Positions 1-9,355 of a stretch of 64,000 nucleotides of DNA are shown in pieces (the stretch's first letter is position 1; every line of letters begins with the position of its first letter). Source of the DNA: an uncultured Planctomycetota bacterium (lineage in GTDB: Bacteria > Planctomycetota > Phycisphaerae > UBA1845 > Fen-1342); the NCBI GenBank assembly GCA_900696525.1, contig CAADGL010000011.1:248001-312000 (forward strand). Reading direction: 5' to 3'. Both the position numbers and the translations under genes were made by a program. The notes below the pieces were generated by a model. That model was not told where the DNA came from. It was given only the letters and a program-made list of their open reading frames with translations, and ran no database searches.

Positions 1-148
1 GTTGGTCCCCGGTCGAACCGCCCCCGAGTGGGTGGCGTAATCGTCTCGGGCCTGTGTCGGCGAGCGGCACGGCGAGAGCTGGACGTTTGCTCGGGCCATT
101 CCGGAGCAGTCCGCGGGGCCTGCGGGCCCATCTGGGGTAAGCGCGCTT
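1..148. other. Left-edge stretch without a recognisable gene
   Basis: No convincing coding sequence is visible before the ATPase gene. One plus-strand frame closes with TAA near base 41 and could be the last dozen codons of a gene cut by the window edge, but nothing in it is recognisable. The remainder is GC-rich leader. A GGGGTAA stretch about 9 bases before the ATPase ATG is a possible ribosome site. Confidence 0.3.
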
Positions 149-2119
149 ATGGAACATGATCGCATGTCGCTCCAGCTCGAGACGGGGCGCGCGACCGTCA
201 AGCTGGTGGCCACGCTGCTGGGCGGAGTGCTGATCCTGGGCTCGTTCGTGGCCCAATGGGTGTTTCCCGACGCGGCGGCGGACGGCGACAACTTCTACGC
301 CAAGGTCATGGCGGGCATCGGCGCGATCCTGCTGGCCGTGCCCCTGTGGGCGCACGCCATCCAGTGTCTTTTCTCCGGCCACATGCACATGGACGAACTC
401 GTGGCGCTGGCGATCCTGGCCGCGTTCGCCATGGGCGACTTCCAGACCGCGGGCATCGTCGCCTTCTTCCTGCTGCTGAGCAACCTCATCGAGAGCCGCA
501 CGGCGCTCGGCGCCCGGGCGGCGATCGAAGGGCTCATGCATCTTACGCCCACCAAGGCGCGCCGCCTCGGGCCCGGTGGGGCCGAGCAAGAGATCGAGGC
601 CCACAACCTCAAGCCCGGCGACGTCGTCATCGTCCGCCCCGGCGACAACATTCCCGCCGACGGTGTCATCGTCAAGGGCCACTCGACCATCAACGAATCG
701 AACATCACCGGCGAGTCGCTCCCGGCGGAGAAGGCCGAAGGCGGCGAGGTCTTCGGCGGCACGAGCAACCTCACGGGCGCGCTCCAGGTCCGCGTGACGA
801 AGGCCGGTCCCGACACCACGCTCGGCCGCGTCCAGAGCCTGATCCTCGACGCCGAGCGCACGCGCATCCCGCTGATGCGCCTGATCGACCAGTACGCCGC
901 CTGGTACACGCCGATCACGCTCATGATCGCGGGCGTCGTGTGGTTCTTCACGCGCGACATGGGCGTGACGATCGCGCTGCTGATCATCGCCTGCCCCTGC
1001 GCGCTGATCCTCGCGACCCCCACCGCCATCGTCGCGGCCCTGTCCGCGGCCTCGCGCGTCGGCATCTACATCAAGGACGTCAGCAACATCGAGTGGGCCC
1101 GCAAGCTCACCGCCGTCGTCTTCGACAAGACCGGCACCCTGACCACCGGCGAGCTCGCCGTCACCCGCCTCACGCCCGCGCCGGGTGTCGATGCGGCGGA
1201 ACTGCTGTCGGCGGCGGCGGTGGAGCGGCTGAGCACACACCCGGTGGCGCGGGCGATTGTCGCCGTGGCGCAGAAGGCGCGCATCGAGGCCGTCGAGGCG
1301 ACGGCGCTCGAGGAGACGCCCGGCAAGGGCGTGCAGGCGCGCGTCAACGGCGCCGTCGTAAGAGTCGGCCGGCGGAACTGGGTCGCCGAAACCGGCGTGG
1401 ACTTGAGGTTCGCCGACGACGAGAAGCACCGCGAGCCGGAGGGACTCAGCACGCTGTTCGTGGCGCGGGACGGCCGCGCGCTCGGCTGGATCGGCCTCGA
1501 GGACCGCACGCGGCCCGAGGCGCGCCAGGCGCTCGACGAGCTGCGCCACGCGGGCGTGCGGCAGCTCATCATGGTCACGGGCGACCGCTGGTCGGTGGCC
1601 CGCCGCGTTGCGAAGGAAATGGGCTGCTCCGACGTTCAGGCCGAAGTCCTGCCCCAGGACAAGCTCGCGCTCGTCAGCGCTTTGAAGGAGCGCGGCCACA
1701 CGGTGGCCGTCGTCGGCGACGGCGTCAACGACGCCCCCGCCCTGGCCGCCGGACACCTCGGCATCGCCATGGCTGCCGCCGGCAGCGACATCGCCATGAA
1801 CAGCGCCAGCGTGGCGCTGATGAGCAGCGACCTGCGCCGGCTGCCGTTGCTGGTGAACCTGTCGCGGGCGACGACGAACGTGATCTGGCAGAACCTGGTG
1901 TTCGGCGTGTGCTTCATCATCGCGGGCGAGACGCTGATCCTGTTCAAGTACATCGGCCCGACGCTGGCGGCGGTGGCGCACATGCTGAGCTCGGCAATCG
2001 TGGTGTTCAACAGCGCCCGGATGGTGCGCTTCGCGGAGCATGTGGAGAGCCACATGCCGCGGCCGCGCCCGGCGCCGGCGGCCCCCGCGCCGGGCAAGGT
2101 CGCGCTCCAGCCGGTGTAG
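149..2119 (+). CDS. P1B-type heavy-metal-translocating ATPase
   Basis: This inner-membrane pump exports a transition metal (Zn/Cd/Pb or Cu class) using ATP. The 656-aa protein shows the actuator motif TGES near residue 186, the metal-site CPC in ACPCALILATP near 280, the phosphorylation site DKTGTLT near 324, the P1B-specific HP pair in STHPVARAI near 370, and GDGVNDAPAL near 523. There is no N-terminal CxxC metal-binding domain, so it is shorter than typical ZntA or CopA proteins. A closing membrane pair follows the hinge, and the tail is Pro/Ala rich. The first ATG is used; an ATG five codons later is possible. It converges on the ABC permease with a 22-bp gap. CPC alone does not settle the metal. 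Confidence 0.93.
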   Translation: MEHDRMSLQLETGRATVKLVATLLGGVLILGSFVAQWVFPDAAADGDNFYAKVMAGIGAILLAVPLWAHAIQCLFSGHMHMDELVALAILAAFAMGDFQTAGIVAFFLLLSNLIESRTALGARAAIEGLMHLTPTKARRLGPGGAEQEIEAHNLKPGDVVIVRPGDNIPADGVIVKGHSTINESNITGESLPAEKAEGGEVFGGTSNLTGALQVRVTKAGPDTTLGRVQSLILDAERTRIPLMRLIDQYAAWYTPITLMIAGVVWFFTRDMGVTIALLIIACPCALILATPTAIVAALSAASRVGIYIKDVSNIEWARKLTAVVFDKTGTLTTGELAVTRLTPAPGVDAAELLSAAAVERLSTHPVARAIVAVAQKARIEAVEATALEETPGKGVQARVNGAVVRVGRRNWVAETGVDLRFADDEKHREPEGLSTLFVARDGRALGWIGLEDRTRPEARQALDELRHAGVRQLIMVTGDRWSVARRVAKEMGCSDVQAEVLPQDKLALVSALKERGHTVAVVGDGVNDAPALAAGHLGIAMAAAGSDIAMNSASVALMSSDLRRLPLLVNLSRATTNVIWQNLVFGVCFIIAGETLILFKYIGPTLAAVAHMLSSAIVVFNSARMVRFAEHVESHMPRPRPAPAAPAPGKVALQPV

Positions 2120-2141
2120 AGGAGGCCTCGGCGAGCGGCTC

Positions 2142-3119
2142 TCAGCCGACCTCGCGCGTCTGGAAGAGCGAAACGGCCATCGCCAGGATGGCGGCAGAAT
2201 AGACAAGGGCGTAGGCGGCGACGCGCAGGACGTGCTCGAAGGCGATGAACAGCTCCTGGGTGATCGCGTCGCCGAGCCAGAAGAACTGGAAGTTGGGCAG
2301 GACGGCTGCTAGCACGCGGTATTGCAGGCCCTCCTGGGCATGAGCGGCGAAGCAACCGTCGGAAAGCAGCCCGAGCAGGTAGATGCCGCAGCACAGCGTC
2401 AGCGTCGCGATCTGGCTGAAGCGGGTGCTGAGGGCGACGGCGAAGGCCGCGAGAATCAGCACCGCCAGGAACACGAGGACGACGGCATACAGCGCCTGGA
2501 GCGAGTCGGCGTCGGGCAGGAAAGTCGGTTGATAGTGCCACTGCCGGTCGAACAGGAAGGTCGCCACGGTCGCCAGCGCCCCGAGCGGGATCACCCAGGA
2601 AAACAGCGCGGTCGAGAAATGCCAGCCGTAGTTGAAATTGCCGAAGGTCGCCGCCGCCAGGCTGATCGCCAGCGCCACGATGGAAAAGACGATCACGGGC
2701 TGGTCGAACTTGTGCGCGGTGCTCTCCATGACGCCGTTCTGAAGCGTCATGAAGAACACCAGGCACAGCAGCACGTGCCCGACGGCGATGGCCGCGATCA
2801 CGCCCAGGTACTTGCCGACGATGAACAGCGGCCGGCTCACGGGCTTCGACACCACCGTCAGCACGGTGAAACTCTCGATCTCGCGCGTGATCACGCTCGA
2901 CGCGCTGAACGCCGCCCCGATCAGCCCGTACAGCAGCATCGTCGAGAACGCCACGTCCTTCATGATCTTGTTGTCGCCGCCCGATTCCAGCGAGAACGTC
3001 GACAACGCCGGCACCAGCACCAGCCACCCCGCCGCCAGCCAGGTCAGCACGCCGAATATCGGCTGACGGATCGTCTCGGCGAACGTGTTGGCGCTGATGG
3101 CCAGCAGCTTGGCGAACAT
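2142..3119 (-). CDS. ABC-2 family transporter permease
   Basis: A 325-aa polytopic inner-membrane protein with about six hydrophobic segments. The N-terminal half has the ABC-2 exporter pattern: an entry helix beginning MFAKLLAISANTFAE, a soluble loop, then FTVLTVVSKPVSRPLFIVGK, which closely parallels the TLHLVVTKPVSRFQILIGK segment of the permease at 9352-10749. The start is the ATG at 3119; an open frame continues upstream to 3323 but reads as non-coding leader. No ATPase gene is adjacent on this strand, so it may share the ATPase at 8153-9355, which is divergently transcribed and 5 kb away. That pairing is inference. The substrate is unknown. Confidence 0.82.
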   Translation of the reverse strand: MFAKLLAISANTFAETIRQPIFGVLTWLAAGWLVLVPALSTFSLESGGDNKIMKDVAFSTMLLYGLIGAAFSASSVITREIESFTVLTVVSKPVSRPLFIVGKYLGVIAAIAVGHVLLCLVFFMTLQNGVMESTAHKFDQPVIVFSIVALAISLAAATFGNFNYGWHFSTALFSWVIPLGALATVATFLFDRQWHYQPTFLPDADSLQALYAVVLVFLAVLILAAFAVALSTRFSQIATLTLCCGIYLLGLLSDGCFAAHAQEGLQYRVLAAVLPNFQFFWLGDAITQELFIAFEHVLRVAAYALVYSAAILAMAVSLFQTREVG

Positions 3120-3301
3120 GCGTGCCCGGTTCCTTTGTCTCTCGGCCGCCGCGCCGCCCGGTGGAAGCGGCCGGCGAGCCGCGGGGATCATAGCACGAGC
3201 GCCGCTTTCGACAACAAACCACACGCGCCCGGCAGCCGAACGTTCGCGCAGACCCGGCCGCCGCGGCGCATCCGCGGGCGCACCCAAGAGGGCCTCCCAT
3301 C

Positions 3302-5740
3302 GTGAATGAGACTTCCCACGCACGCAGCCGGTCCATCAGCCTGTTCGGCCTCCTCGTGCAGGCGGCCTGCGCCGCGGGCGTCGCCGCCCTGGCCCTGAGC
3401 ACGCGCTCCATCGCGCTGTTCGAGCTGGCCTGGCTGCTGAGCGGCGGCATCCTGATCTGGTTCGTCGCGCTGCTGGTCTTCCGCCAGCACGAGCTGGCCG
3501 ACCTCGAGGCCCTCGATCTCGACGAGCTGCGGCGCGAGAAACGCGCCAGCGGCGGCGGCGAGGCGCTCTTCGGCGGCGAGGGCGGCGTCAGCAGCGGGCT
3601 GGCGATCGCCGGCCAGCGCCTGGCGTGGATGCAGCAGTGGATGGTGCCGGCGTTCGCCGTGGTAATCGGCGGCTACCTGCTGGGCGTCGGATTGTGGCGC
3701 TGGCAGGTCGTGCACAAGCTGCTCGTGACGGCGCCGCTGGGTGAGATCCTCGGCAACGTGCAGCTCTCGCTGATCCTGCTGGCGATCGTGGTGCTGGCGC
3801 TGTTCTTCCTGTCGCGCTACGCCTCGGGCATGGGCCGCGTCGCCGCCTGGCAGCTCCTGCGGGCCTGCGGCTCGTACATGCTCGCCTGCGCCATCGTGGC
3901 GATGGCGGTCGCGGTGTGCTTCGGCGTCTACCTGTACCAGGGCGCCGACTGGTGGGAGCGGGCGGTCGCGTACGCCACGCCGCTGATCATGGTCCTGCTC
4001 GGGGCCGAGACGCTGATCAATTTCGTGATGGACCGCTACCGTCCGCGCAGCCCGGGCACCGAGCCGCGGGCCGCGTTTGACAGCCGCCTGCTGGGGCTGA
4101 TCGCCGAGCCGGGCGGCATTGCGCACAGCCTCGCCGAAGCGGTGAACTACCAGTTCGGCTTCCGCGTTTCGCAGACGTGGTTCTACCAGCTCCTTCAGCG
4201 GACGCTGGCGCCGCTGATCGGGCTCGGGGCGCTGGTCCTGTGGCTGCTGACCGGCGTCGTGATCGTCTGGCCGAACGAGCGCGCGATCATCGAGCGTTTC
4301 GGCCGCCCGCTCAGCACCGAGGGCGTCGGCCCAGGCATCCATCTGAAGTGGCCGGCGCCCTTCGAGCTGGCCTACAAGTACGACACCGGCGTCTATCAGC
4401 AGTTCTTCGTCGGATACAAGATCGGCGACCAGCCCGACCCCGCCAAGCGCAAGTCGTCCAGCTCCGAGCTGGTCGAGCTGTGGACCGACGACCTCCACGC
4501 CGGCCGCGAGCACTTCGACCTGCTCATCGCCATTCCCCGCGGTGAGCGCGCGGTCCTGGGCGCCGCGGCGGAGTCCGACCCCAACCGGGCGGCCGCCCCG
4601 GTTCAGCTCGTGCGCATCGAGGTCTACATCCAGTACGCGATCGACGCCCAGCGCCTCGGCGACTACACCGGCAGCGCCGTCGAGCCGGACCGCGTGCTGC
4701 GCTTCGTGGCGTGGAACGAAGTCACGAAATTCGTCGCCGCCGCAACCATCGACGAGCTGATGAGCGAGCTGATGTCGAGCGGCGGCCCGCTGCTGCGCGA
4801 GCGCATCAACCGGCGCTGCGCCGACCTGGGCCTGGGCCTGCGGATCGTCGAAGTCGGCTTCCCCAAGGTCCACCCGGAGCGCAACGTCTCCGAGGCTTTC
4901 CGCCGGGTCGTGACCGCGCAGATGGAGAAGACCGCCGAGATCCGCCGCGCCCTCGTCACCGAGACGCAGTTGCTCTCCGAAGTCGCGGGGGACCGCTCGC
5001 GGGCGCTGCGGCTCTCGCACGCGATCCGCAACGTCGGGCGGCACGAGCAGGTGCTCTCGATGCGCGAAGCGTCGCTGCGGACGGCGGCGCCGCTGACGAC
5101 CGAAGAGGAAGCGGCGCTGGCCGGGCTTGAGCCCGCGCTGCGGGCGCACGCCGAGGCGGAGTGGGAGCTTCAGCAGCGCCAGGAGCAGCAGCAGGACATC
5201 GAGCGCGACTGGGAGCTGGGACTGGGGCGCACGATGGAGCAGCGCCAACGGGCCCAGCGCGCCGTCGCCGAGGCGCAGGCGCTCATGGAGCAGGCGCAGG
5301 CCGCCGTGGACGCCCTGCACGGGGCGGTGCGCGAGCGGCTGGCGCAGCGCCGCCCCGCCGCCGAGGTCGAGCAGCTCCTCGACCTGCGCGGGGCGCGCGT
5401 CGGGCACGCGTTCTGGAACGAACTCCTGGAACAGGAGCTGATCGGCCTCGAGGGCGAGGCGGCGGTCGTCCTGGCCGGGGCGCAGGCGCGCCGCTGGGAG
5501 CGCGAGCTGCGCTCCGCCGCCGAGGTGGCGCGCGTGCTCAACGAGCGGTCGGCGTACAAGGCGGCCCCGGAGGTGTACCGGGCGCGGCGGTACTTGCAGG
5601 TGCTGGCCGAGGGCATCCGCGACGCGCGGAAGTACCTGTTGGCGTTTGACCCGGGCACGCTGCATCTGCGCCTGGAGGCGCAGGAGCAGGCGCGGCCCGG
5701 CCTGACCGACATGCCGACGCGCATGTCGCAGAATCCGTGA
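3302..5740 (+). CDS. Large multi-TM SPFH/band-7 protein (HflK-like)
   Basis: An 812-aa membrane protein, far longer than HflK (about 420 aa). Residues 1-325 contain roughly seven hydrophobic segments not found in classical SPFH proteins. The last one, ALVLWLLTGVVIVWP, leads directly into a band-7 domain starting NERAIIERFGRPLS near residue 325. From about 540 the chain is a long charged coiled coil with Q/E-rich runs, ending in LQVLAEGIRDARKYLLAFDP, a conserved SPFH tail pattern. The start is GTG at 3302, preceded by GAGGG. It is first of three consecutive SPFH genes, 70 bp before the next. SPFH proteins build membrane cages or microdomains and modulate FtsH; no FtsH gene lies in the window. 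The function here is inferred. Confidence 0.85.
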   Translation: MNETSHARSRSISLFGLLVQAACAAGVAALALSTRSIALFELAWLLSGGILIWFVALLVFRQHELADLEALDLDELRREKRASGGGEALFGGEGGVSSGLAIAGQRLAWMQQWMVPAFAVVIGGYLLGVGLWRWQVVHKLLVTAPLGEILGNVQLSLILLAIVVLALFFLSRYASGMGRVAAWQLLRACGSYMLACAIVAMAVAVCFGVYLYQGADWWERAVAYATPLIMVLLGAETLINFVMDRYRPRSPGTEPRAAFDSRLLGLIAEPGGIAHSLAEAVNYQFGFRVSQTWFYQLLQRTLAPLIGLGALVLWLLTGVVIVWPNERAIIERFGRPLSTEGVGPGIHLKWPAPFELAYKYDTGVYQQFFVGYKIGDQPDPAKRKSSSSELVELWTDDLHAGREHFDLLIAIPRGERAVLGAAAESDPNRAAAPVQLVRIEVYIQYAIDAQRLGDYTGSAVEPDRVLRFVAWNEVTKFVAAATIDELMSELMSSGGPLLRERINRRCADLGLGLRIVEVGFPKVHPERNVSEAFRRVVTAQMEKTAEIRRALVTETQLLSEVAGDRSRALRLSHAIRNVGRHEQVLSMREASLRTAAPLTTEEEAALAGLEPALRAHAEAEWELQQRQEQQQDIERDWELGLGRTMEQRQRAQRAVAEAQALMEQAQAAVDALHGAVRERLAQRRPAAEVEQLLDLRGARVGHAFWNELLEQELIGLEGEAAVVLAGAQARRWERELRSAAEVARVLNERSAYKAAPEVYRARRYLQVLAEGIRDARKYLLAFDPGTLHLRLEAQEQARPGLTDMPTRMSQNP

Positions 5741-5810
5741 GCGTAGAGCCGGGAATCGGCCGGTGCGGCCGGGCCTGAACAACCCGCGGCCGCGAGCGGC
5801 AGGAGCAGCC

Positions 5811-6779
5811 ATGCAAAGGATACCCATCGTAACGGTGCTGACGGCGGCGGTGCTCGTCGCCGTGCTCATCGCCTGGATGGTCACCTTCCAGGTTTCGTTC
5901 TACGAGTCGGTGGTCATCGTCCGGCTGGGCAAGGCCGTGCCGGAGGGCGTGCTGGACGGGCGCGACCCGAACGGCGTGGGGCTGCACTTCAAGTGGCCGC
6001 CGCCGATCGAGCGCATCCGCCGCGTGGACATGCGGCTGCGCGTGTTCGACACGCTGGAGACCGAGACGAAGACGCAGGACGGACAGAACGTGCTGGTCAG
6101 CGTGTTCGCCCTGTGGCGGGTGAAGGACCCGCTGCTGTTCACGACGCGCGTGCCGAGCGATGCGCGGGCCATCGAGCAGTTGACGGCGCGCGTGGCGCAG
6201 GCGCGCTCCGAGGTGATCGGCTCGCACCGGCTCTCGGACCTCGTGAACCTCGACGGCGCCCTGGTCGCCCGCACGCACGACGAGATTCAGAACGACATGC
6301 ATCGCCGCGTGGCCCCCGGCGCGCTGAACGACTACGGCGTGGAGATCGTGCAGGTCGCGATCCGGCGCATCTCGTTGCCCGCCGAGGCGACCGCCAAGGT
6401 GCAGGAGGCGATGATCGCGGAGCGCGGCGCGATCGCGAGCCGCTATGAGCAGGAGGGGCGCTCGCTGGCGCTGTCGATCAAGGGCCGCGCCGAGGCCGCG
6501 AAGAAGAGCATCCTCGAGTTCGCCAACCGCAAGGCCGCCGAGATCGAGAGCGAGGGCACGCAGGCGAGCACGCGCATCCTGGCCCAGATCGAGGCCCAGG
6601 ACCAGGAGCTCTACATCTGGCTGCGCTGGCTCGAGACCCTCCGCGACTCGATGAGGACCAAGACCACCGTCTTCCTGGACTGGAACACCGACGTCTTCCG
6701 CGTGTTCGGCTCGCCGGACATGCAGGTCGCTCCCATCCCAGGCCCGCGGCCCGCCGAAGGGGGCCACGATGGCAACTGA
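5811..6779 (+). CDS. SPFH/band-7 protein, HflC-like
   Basis: A 322-aa membrane-anchored SPFH protein with one N-terminal transmembrane helix (about residues 4-25), then the domain beginning FYESVVIVRLGKAVPEGVL. The motif GVGLHFKWPPPIERIRRVD is the typical HflC/HflK loop. A helical region with repeated Ala/Glu/Lys follows, then the closing segment LYIWLRWLETLRDSM, as in HflC. The start is the ATG at 5811, with AGGAG 6-10 bases upstream; the frame is open earlier but lacks a good signal. Its stop overlaps the next gene by 11 bp, so translation is probably coupled. HflC normally pairs with HflK to regulate FtsH, and here the partner is probably the following gene. Confidence 0.85.
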   Translation: MQRIPIVTVLTAAVLVAVLIAWMVTFQVSFYESVVIVRLGKAVPEGVLDGRDPNGVGLHFKWPPPIERIRRVDMRLRVFDTLETETKTQDGQNVLVSVFALWRVKDPLLFTTRVPSDARAIEQLTARVAQARSEVIGSHRLSDLVNLDGALVARTHDEIQNDMHRRVAPGALNDYGVEIVQVAIRRISLPAEATAKVQEAMIAERGAIASRYEQEGRSLALSIKGRAEAAKKSILEFANRKAAEIESEGTQASTRILAQIEAQDQELYIWLRWLETLRDSMRTKTTVFLDWNTDVFRVFGSPDMQVAPIPGPRPAEGGHDGN

Positions 6780-8091
6780 GCGCCGGCTGCTGGCCCATCA
6801 CGACCACGGCGGCGGCCATCCACACCACCACCATCATCACGATGATGACGGCCTGCCGCACTTCTCCGACCCGGCTCAGGAGTCGCTGAGCCAGGCCCTG
6901 CGGGCCGGGTTCAACGTGATGCGCGTCATCATGGTCGTGCTGCTGGTGGCGTACTTCGCCTCCGGATGGTTCCAGGTGAAGCCGGGCGACCAGGGCCTGA
7001 TCGCGCGCTTCGGGGCGCTGCGCGACAACCCGGCCACCGGCACGCCGATCTTCGAGCAGGGCTGGCATTTTGCGCTGCCCGACCCCTTCGATCACAAGAT
7101 CGAGGTCCCCGGCCAGTTCTACACGCTGATGTTCGACACCTTCCTCTTCAAGCGCGTCGGCGACGCCGCCAACAAGCCCCTCGGCAGCCAGCCGCTGGCG
7201 CAGATCGTGATGGAGAAGGACAAGCTCGAGCCCGGCGACGACGGCGCGATGCTCTCGGGTGACCGCAACCTGTCGCATGGGCTGTGGTCGGTCGAGTTCC
7301 GCATCGAGGACGCCGCCAAATACGTGCGAAACATCGGCAGCAACCCCCCACAGGACATCAAGCCCCTGCTTCAGCGCCTGACCGAGAACGCCGTCGTGCG
7401 GGCCGTGGCGGGGCGGCGCGTCGAGGAAGTGCTGCGCTACGGCCGTCCCGGCGAGGTGATCGCCGACGTCGTTTCGGCCGAGGTGCACGCGCGGCTTTCG
7501 GTCGAGCTGGCCCGGCTGGAGACCGGCGTGGTCATCAGCAAGGTCACGGCGGAGACGATCGAGCCCGGGCGGGTGCGCTCCGCCTTTCAGCGCGTGAACG
7601 TGGCCCTGGGCGAGCGGCAGCGCCTGGAGCGTGACGCGGAGCGCGAGCGCACGCTCATTCTGAACGAAGCCGCCGGCCCGCAGTACGCCGACCTCCTGCG
7701 GGCGATCGAGGCCTACGGCGCGGCGCAGACCGTCGGCGAGTCTCCCGAGCGCCTGGCCGAGCTGCATGGCGAGATCGACGCCGTCCTGTTGACCGCCAGC
7801 GGCAAGGTGGCGGAGATCCTGCAAGGGGCGGAGTCGAACGCGACCGCGGCCCGCGAGTCGGTCCGTCGAGAGTACGAGGAGTTCGTCAACTACCTCGCCG
7901 CCTACCGCAAGTACCCGGAGACGACGCGCGTCCGCGAGTGGGTGCGGATGCGCGCGGCGGTGCTGGGCAGCCTTCAGAATGAGATCTTCTTCCTGCCGCG
8001 GGCCAGGACGATCGAGATCCTGACCAACCGCGATCCGGAGCGCGTGCTCGAAGCGGAGCGCGAACGATATCGGCGGACCGGGCAGCCGTAG
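6769..8091 (+). CDS. SPFH/band-7 protein, HflK-like, with His-rich N-terminus
   Basis: A 440-aa SPFH protein that overlaps the HflC-like gene by 11 bp. The cytoplasmic N-terminus is strikingly histidine and aspartate rich (residues 9-30, including a run of six His). A single membrane helix follows (VMRVIMVVLLVAYFASGWF, about residues 45-63), then the band-7 domain beginning QVKPGDQGLIARFGALRDN. The C-terminal third is a long amphipathic helix ending near NEIFFLPRARTIEILTN. With the two upstream genes it makes three SPFH paralogues in a row. The His cluster could bind metal; HflK proteins often have low-complexity N-termini, so this is only a possibility. Confidence 0.83.
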   Translation: MATERRLLAHHDHGGGHPHHHHHHDDDGLPHFSDPAQESLSQALRAGFNVMRVIMVVLLVAYFASGWFQVKPGDQGLIARFGALRDNPATGTPIFEQGWHFALPDPFDHKIEVPGQFYTLMFDTFLFKRVGDAANKPLGSQPLAQIVMEKDKLEPGDDGAMLSGDRNLSHGLWSVEFRIEDAAKYVRNIGSNPPQDIKPLLQRLTENAVVRAVAGRRVEEVLRYGRPGEVIADVVSAEVHARLSVELARLETGVVISKVTAETIEPGRVRSAFQRVNVALGERQRLERDAERERTLILNEAAGPQYADLLRAIEAYGAAQTVGESPERLAELHGEIDAVLLTASGKVAEILQGAESNATAARESVRREYEEFVNYLAAYRKYPETTRVREWVRMRAAVLGSLQNEIFFLPRARTIEILTNRDPERVLEAERERYRRTGQP

Positions 8092-8152
8092 CGGCCCGTT
8101 CCCGGCGTGCGGCGGCCAACGCGGCCGGCGGCGTTATCCTCTGAAATCGGGA

Positions 8153-9355
8153 GTGACACCGGACGTGAGCGTTCAACCGGTCATCTCGGTCGTCGGCCTG
8201 ACGAAGGTCTATCGCGACTTCTGGCGCCGCGCCCGCGTCCGCGCCGTGAACAACCTCGACCTCGAGGTGCGCCCGGGCGAGATTTTCGGCCTGCTCGGCC
8301 CGAACGGCTCGGGCAAGAGCACGACCATCAAGATCATTCTCGGCCTGCTCAACCCGACCCGCGGGCGCGTCACGGTCTTCGGCCGCCCGCCCGACGACGT
8401 GCGTGTCAAGAGCCGCATCGGCTACCTGCCGGAAGAGTCCTACCTCTACCGCTTCCTCAACGCGCGCGAGACGCTCGACTACTACGGCACGCTCTTCCAG
8501 CTCCCGCGCGGCGAGCGCCGCCGGCGCATGGCGCAGTTGCTTGACATGGTCGGCCTGCCGCGGCACGCGGCCCGACGCCCGGTGGGCGAATACTCGAAAG
8601 GCATGGCGCGGCGCATCGGGCTGGCGCAGGCGCTGATCAACGACCCGGACCTGCTGATCCTCGACGAGCCCACCAGCGGCCTCGATCCGCTGGGCGCCAA
8701 GCTCGTCAAGGACGCCATCGTGCGCATCGGCCAGGAGTTCAAGAAGACGATCCTGCTCAGCAGCCACCTGCTCGCCGACGTCGAGGAGGTCTGCCACCGC
8801 GTCGTCATCCTCTACGGCGGGAGGATCCAGACCAGCGGCACGATGGAGCAGGTCCTGGCACGCAACGAGCAGGTTCAGCTCACCGGCGAGCGCCTCTCGC
8901 CCCAGACCATCAACGAGATTCAGAACCTCGTTCGACAGCGCGAGGGCCGCTCGCTGACGGTCAGCGTTCCCCGCGACCGGCTCGAGCACCTCTTCCTCCG
9001 CATCGTCCGCGAGGCCCACGAGCGCCAGGTCGAGTCCGCCGGCAGCGGCGTCACCGGCGAGATCGCGGCCTTCCTCGGAGCCGAGCAGCAGGGCCGCGAG
9101 GTGATCGAGCAGCTTGTCCGCGTCGAGCCCGAGCCGGCCGCCGCCGGCGAGTCCGAGACGCCGGCGCCGGCGCCCGTGGCCGAAGCGGTGCTGGCGGAGC
9201 TGACGGCGGCCGGGCAGACGGCACCGCGCCCGGACGGCCAGCCCGCAACGACGGAGGCGCGCAAGCCGGACGCCGCGCGGGTGAAGCCGGAGCCGGATCG
9301 TTCGCTGCTTTCGGAACTGAGCGGCGAGGAGCCGCGCGGGGGTGGGTCGAGTTGA
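8153..9355 (+). CDS. ABC transporter ATP-binding protein
   Basis: A 400-aa cytoplasmic ATPase of the ABC-2 exporter (drug/NatA-like) class. Walker A is GPNGSGKST (about residue 51). The signature region is the degenerate EYSKGMARR typical of this class, Walker B is LLILDEPTSGLDP, and the H-loop is LLSSHLL. Residues 230-400 form an accessory domain, then an Ala/Pro/Glu-rich tail with low-complexity charge, longer than the usual 300-aa proteins of the family. The start is taken as GTG 8153; a GTG four codons later is possible. Its stop TGA overlaps the TTG start of the permease (TTGA), showing an operon. It probably energises the permease at 9352 and possibly also the one at 2142-3119. Confidence 0.92.
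   Translation: MTPDVSVQPVISVVGLTKVYRDFWRRARVRAVNNLDLEVRPGEIFGLLGPNGSGKSTTIKIILGLLNPTRGRVTVFGRPPDDVRVKSRIGYLPEESYLYRFLNARETLDYYGTLFQLPRGERRRRMAQLLDMVGLPRHAARRPVGEYSKGMARRIGLAQALINDPDLLILDEPTSGLDPLGAKLVKDAIVRIGQEFKKTILLSSHLLADVEEVCHRVVILYGGRIQTSGTMEQVLARNEQVQLTGERLSPQTINEIQNLVRQREGRSLTVSVPRDRLEHLFLRIVREAHERQVESAGSGVTGEIAAFLGAEQQGREVIEQLVRVEPEPAAAGESETPAPAPVAEAVLAELTAAGQTAPRPDGQPATTEARKPDAARVKPEPDRSLLSELSGEEPRGGGSS

Noticed and set aside
3188-5884. 898-residue minus-strand open frame opposite the first SPFH gene
   Set aside because: Composition is Arg/Leu/His-rich, no family features, and it lies exactly opposite a well-supported gene.
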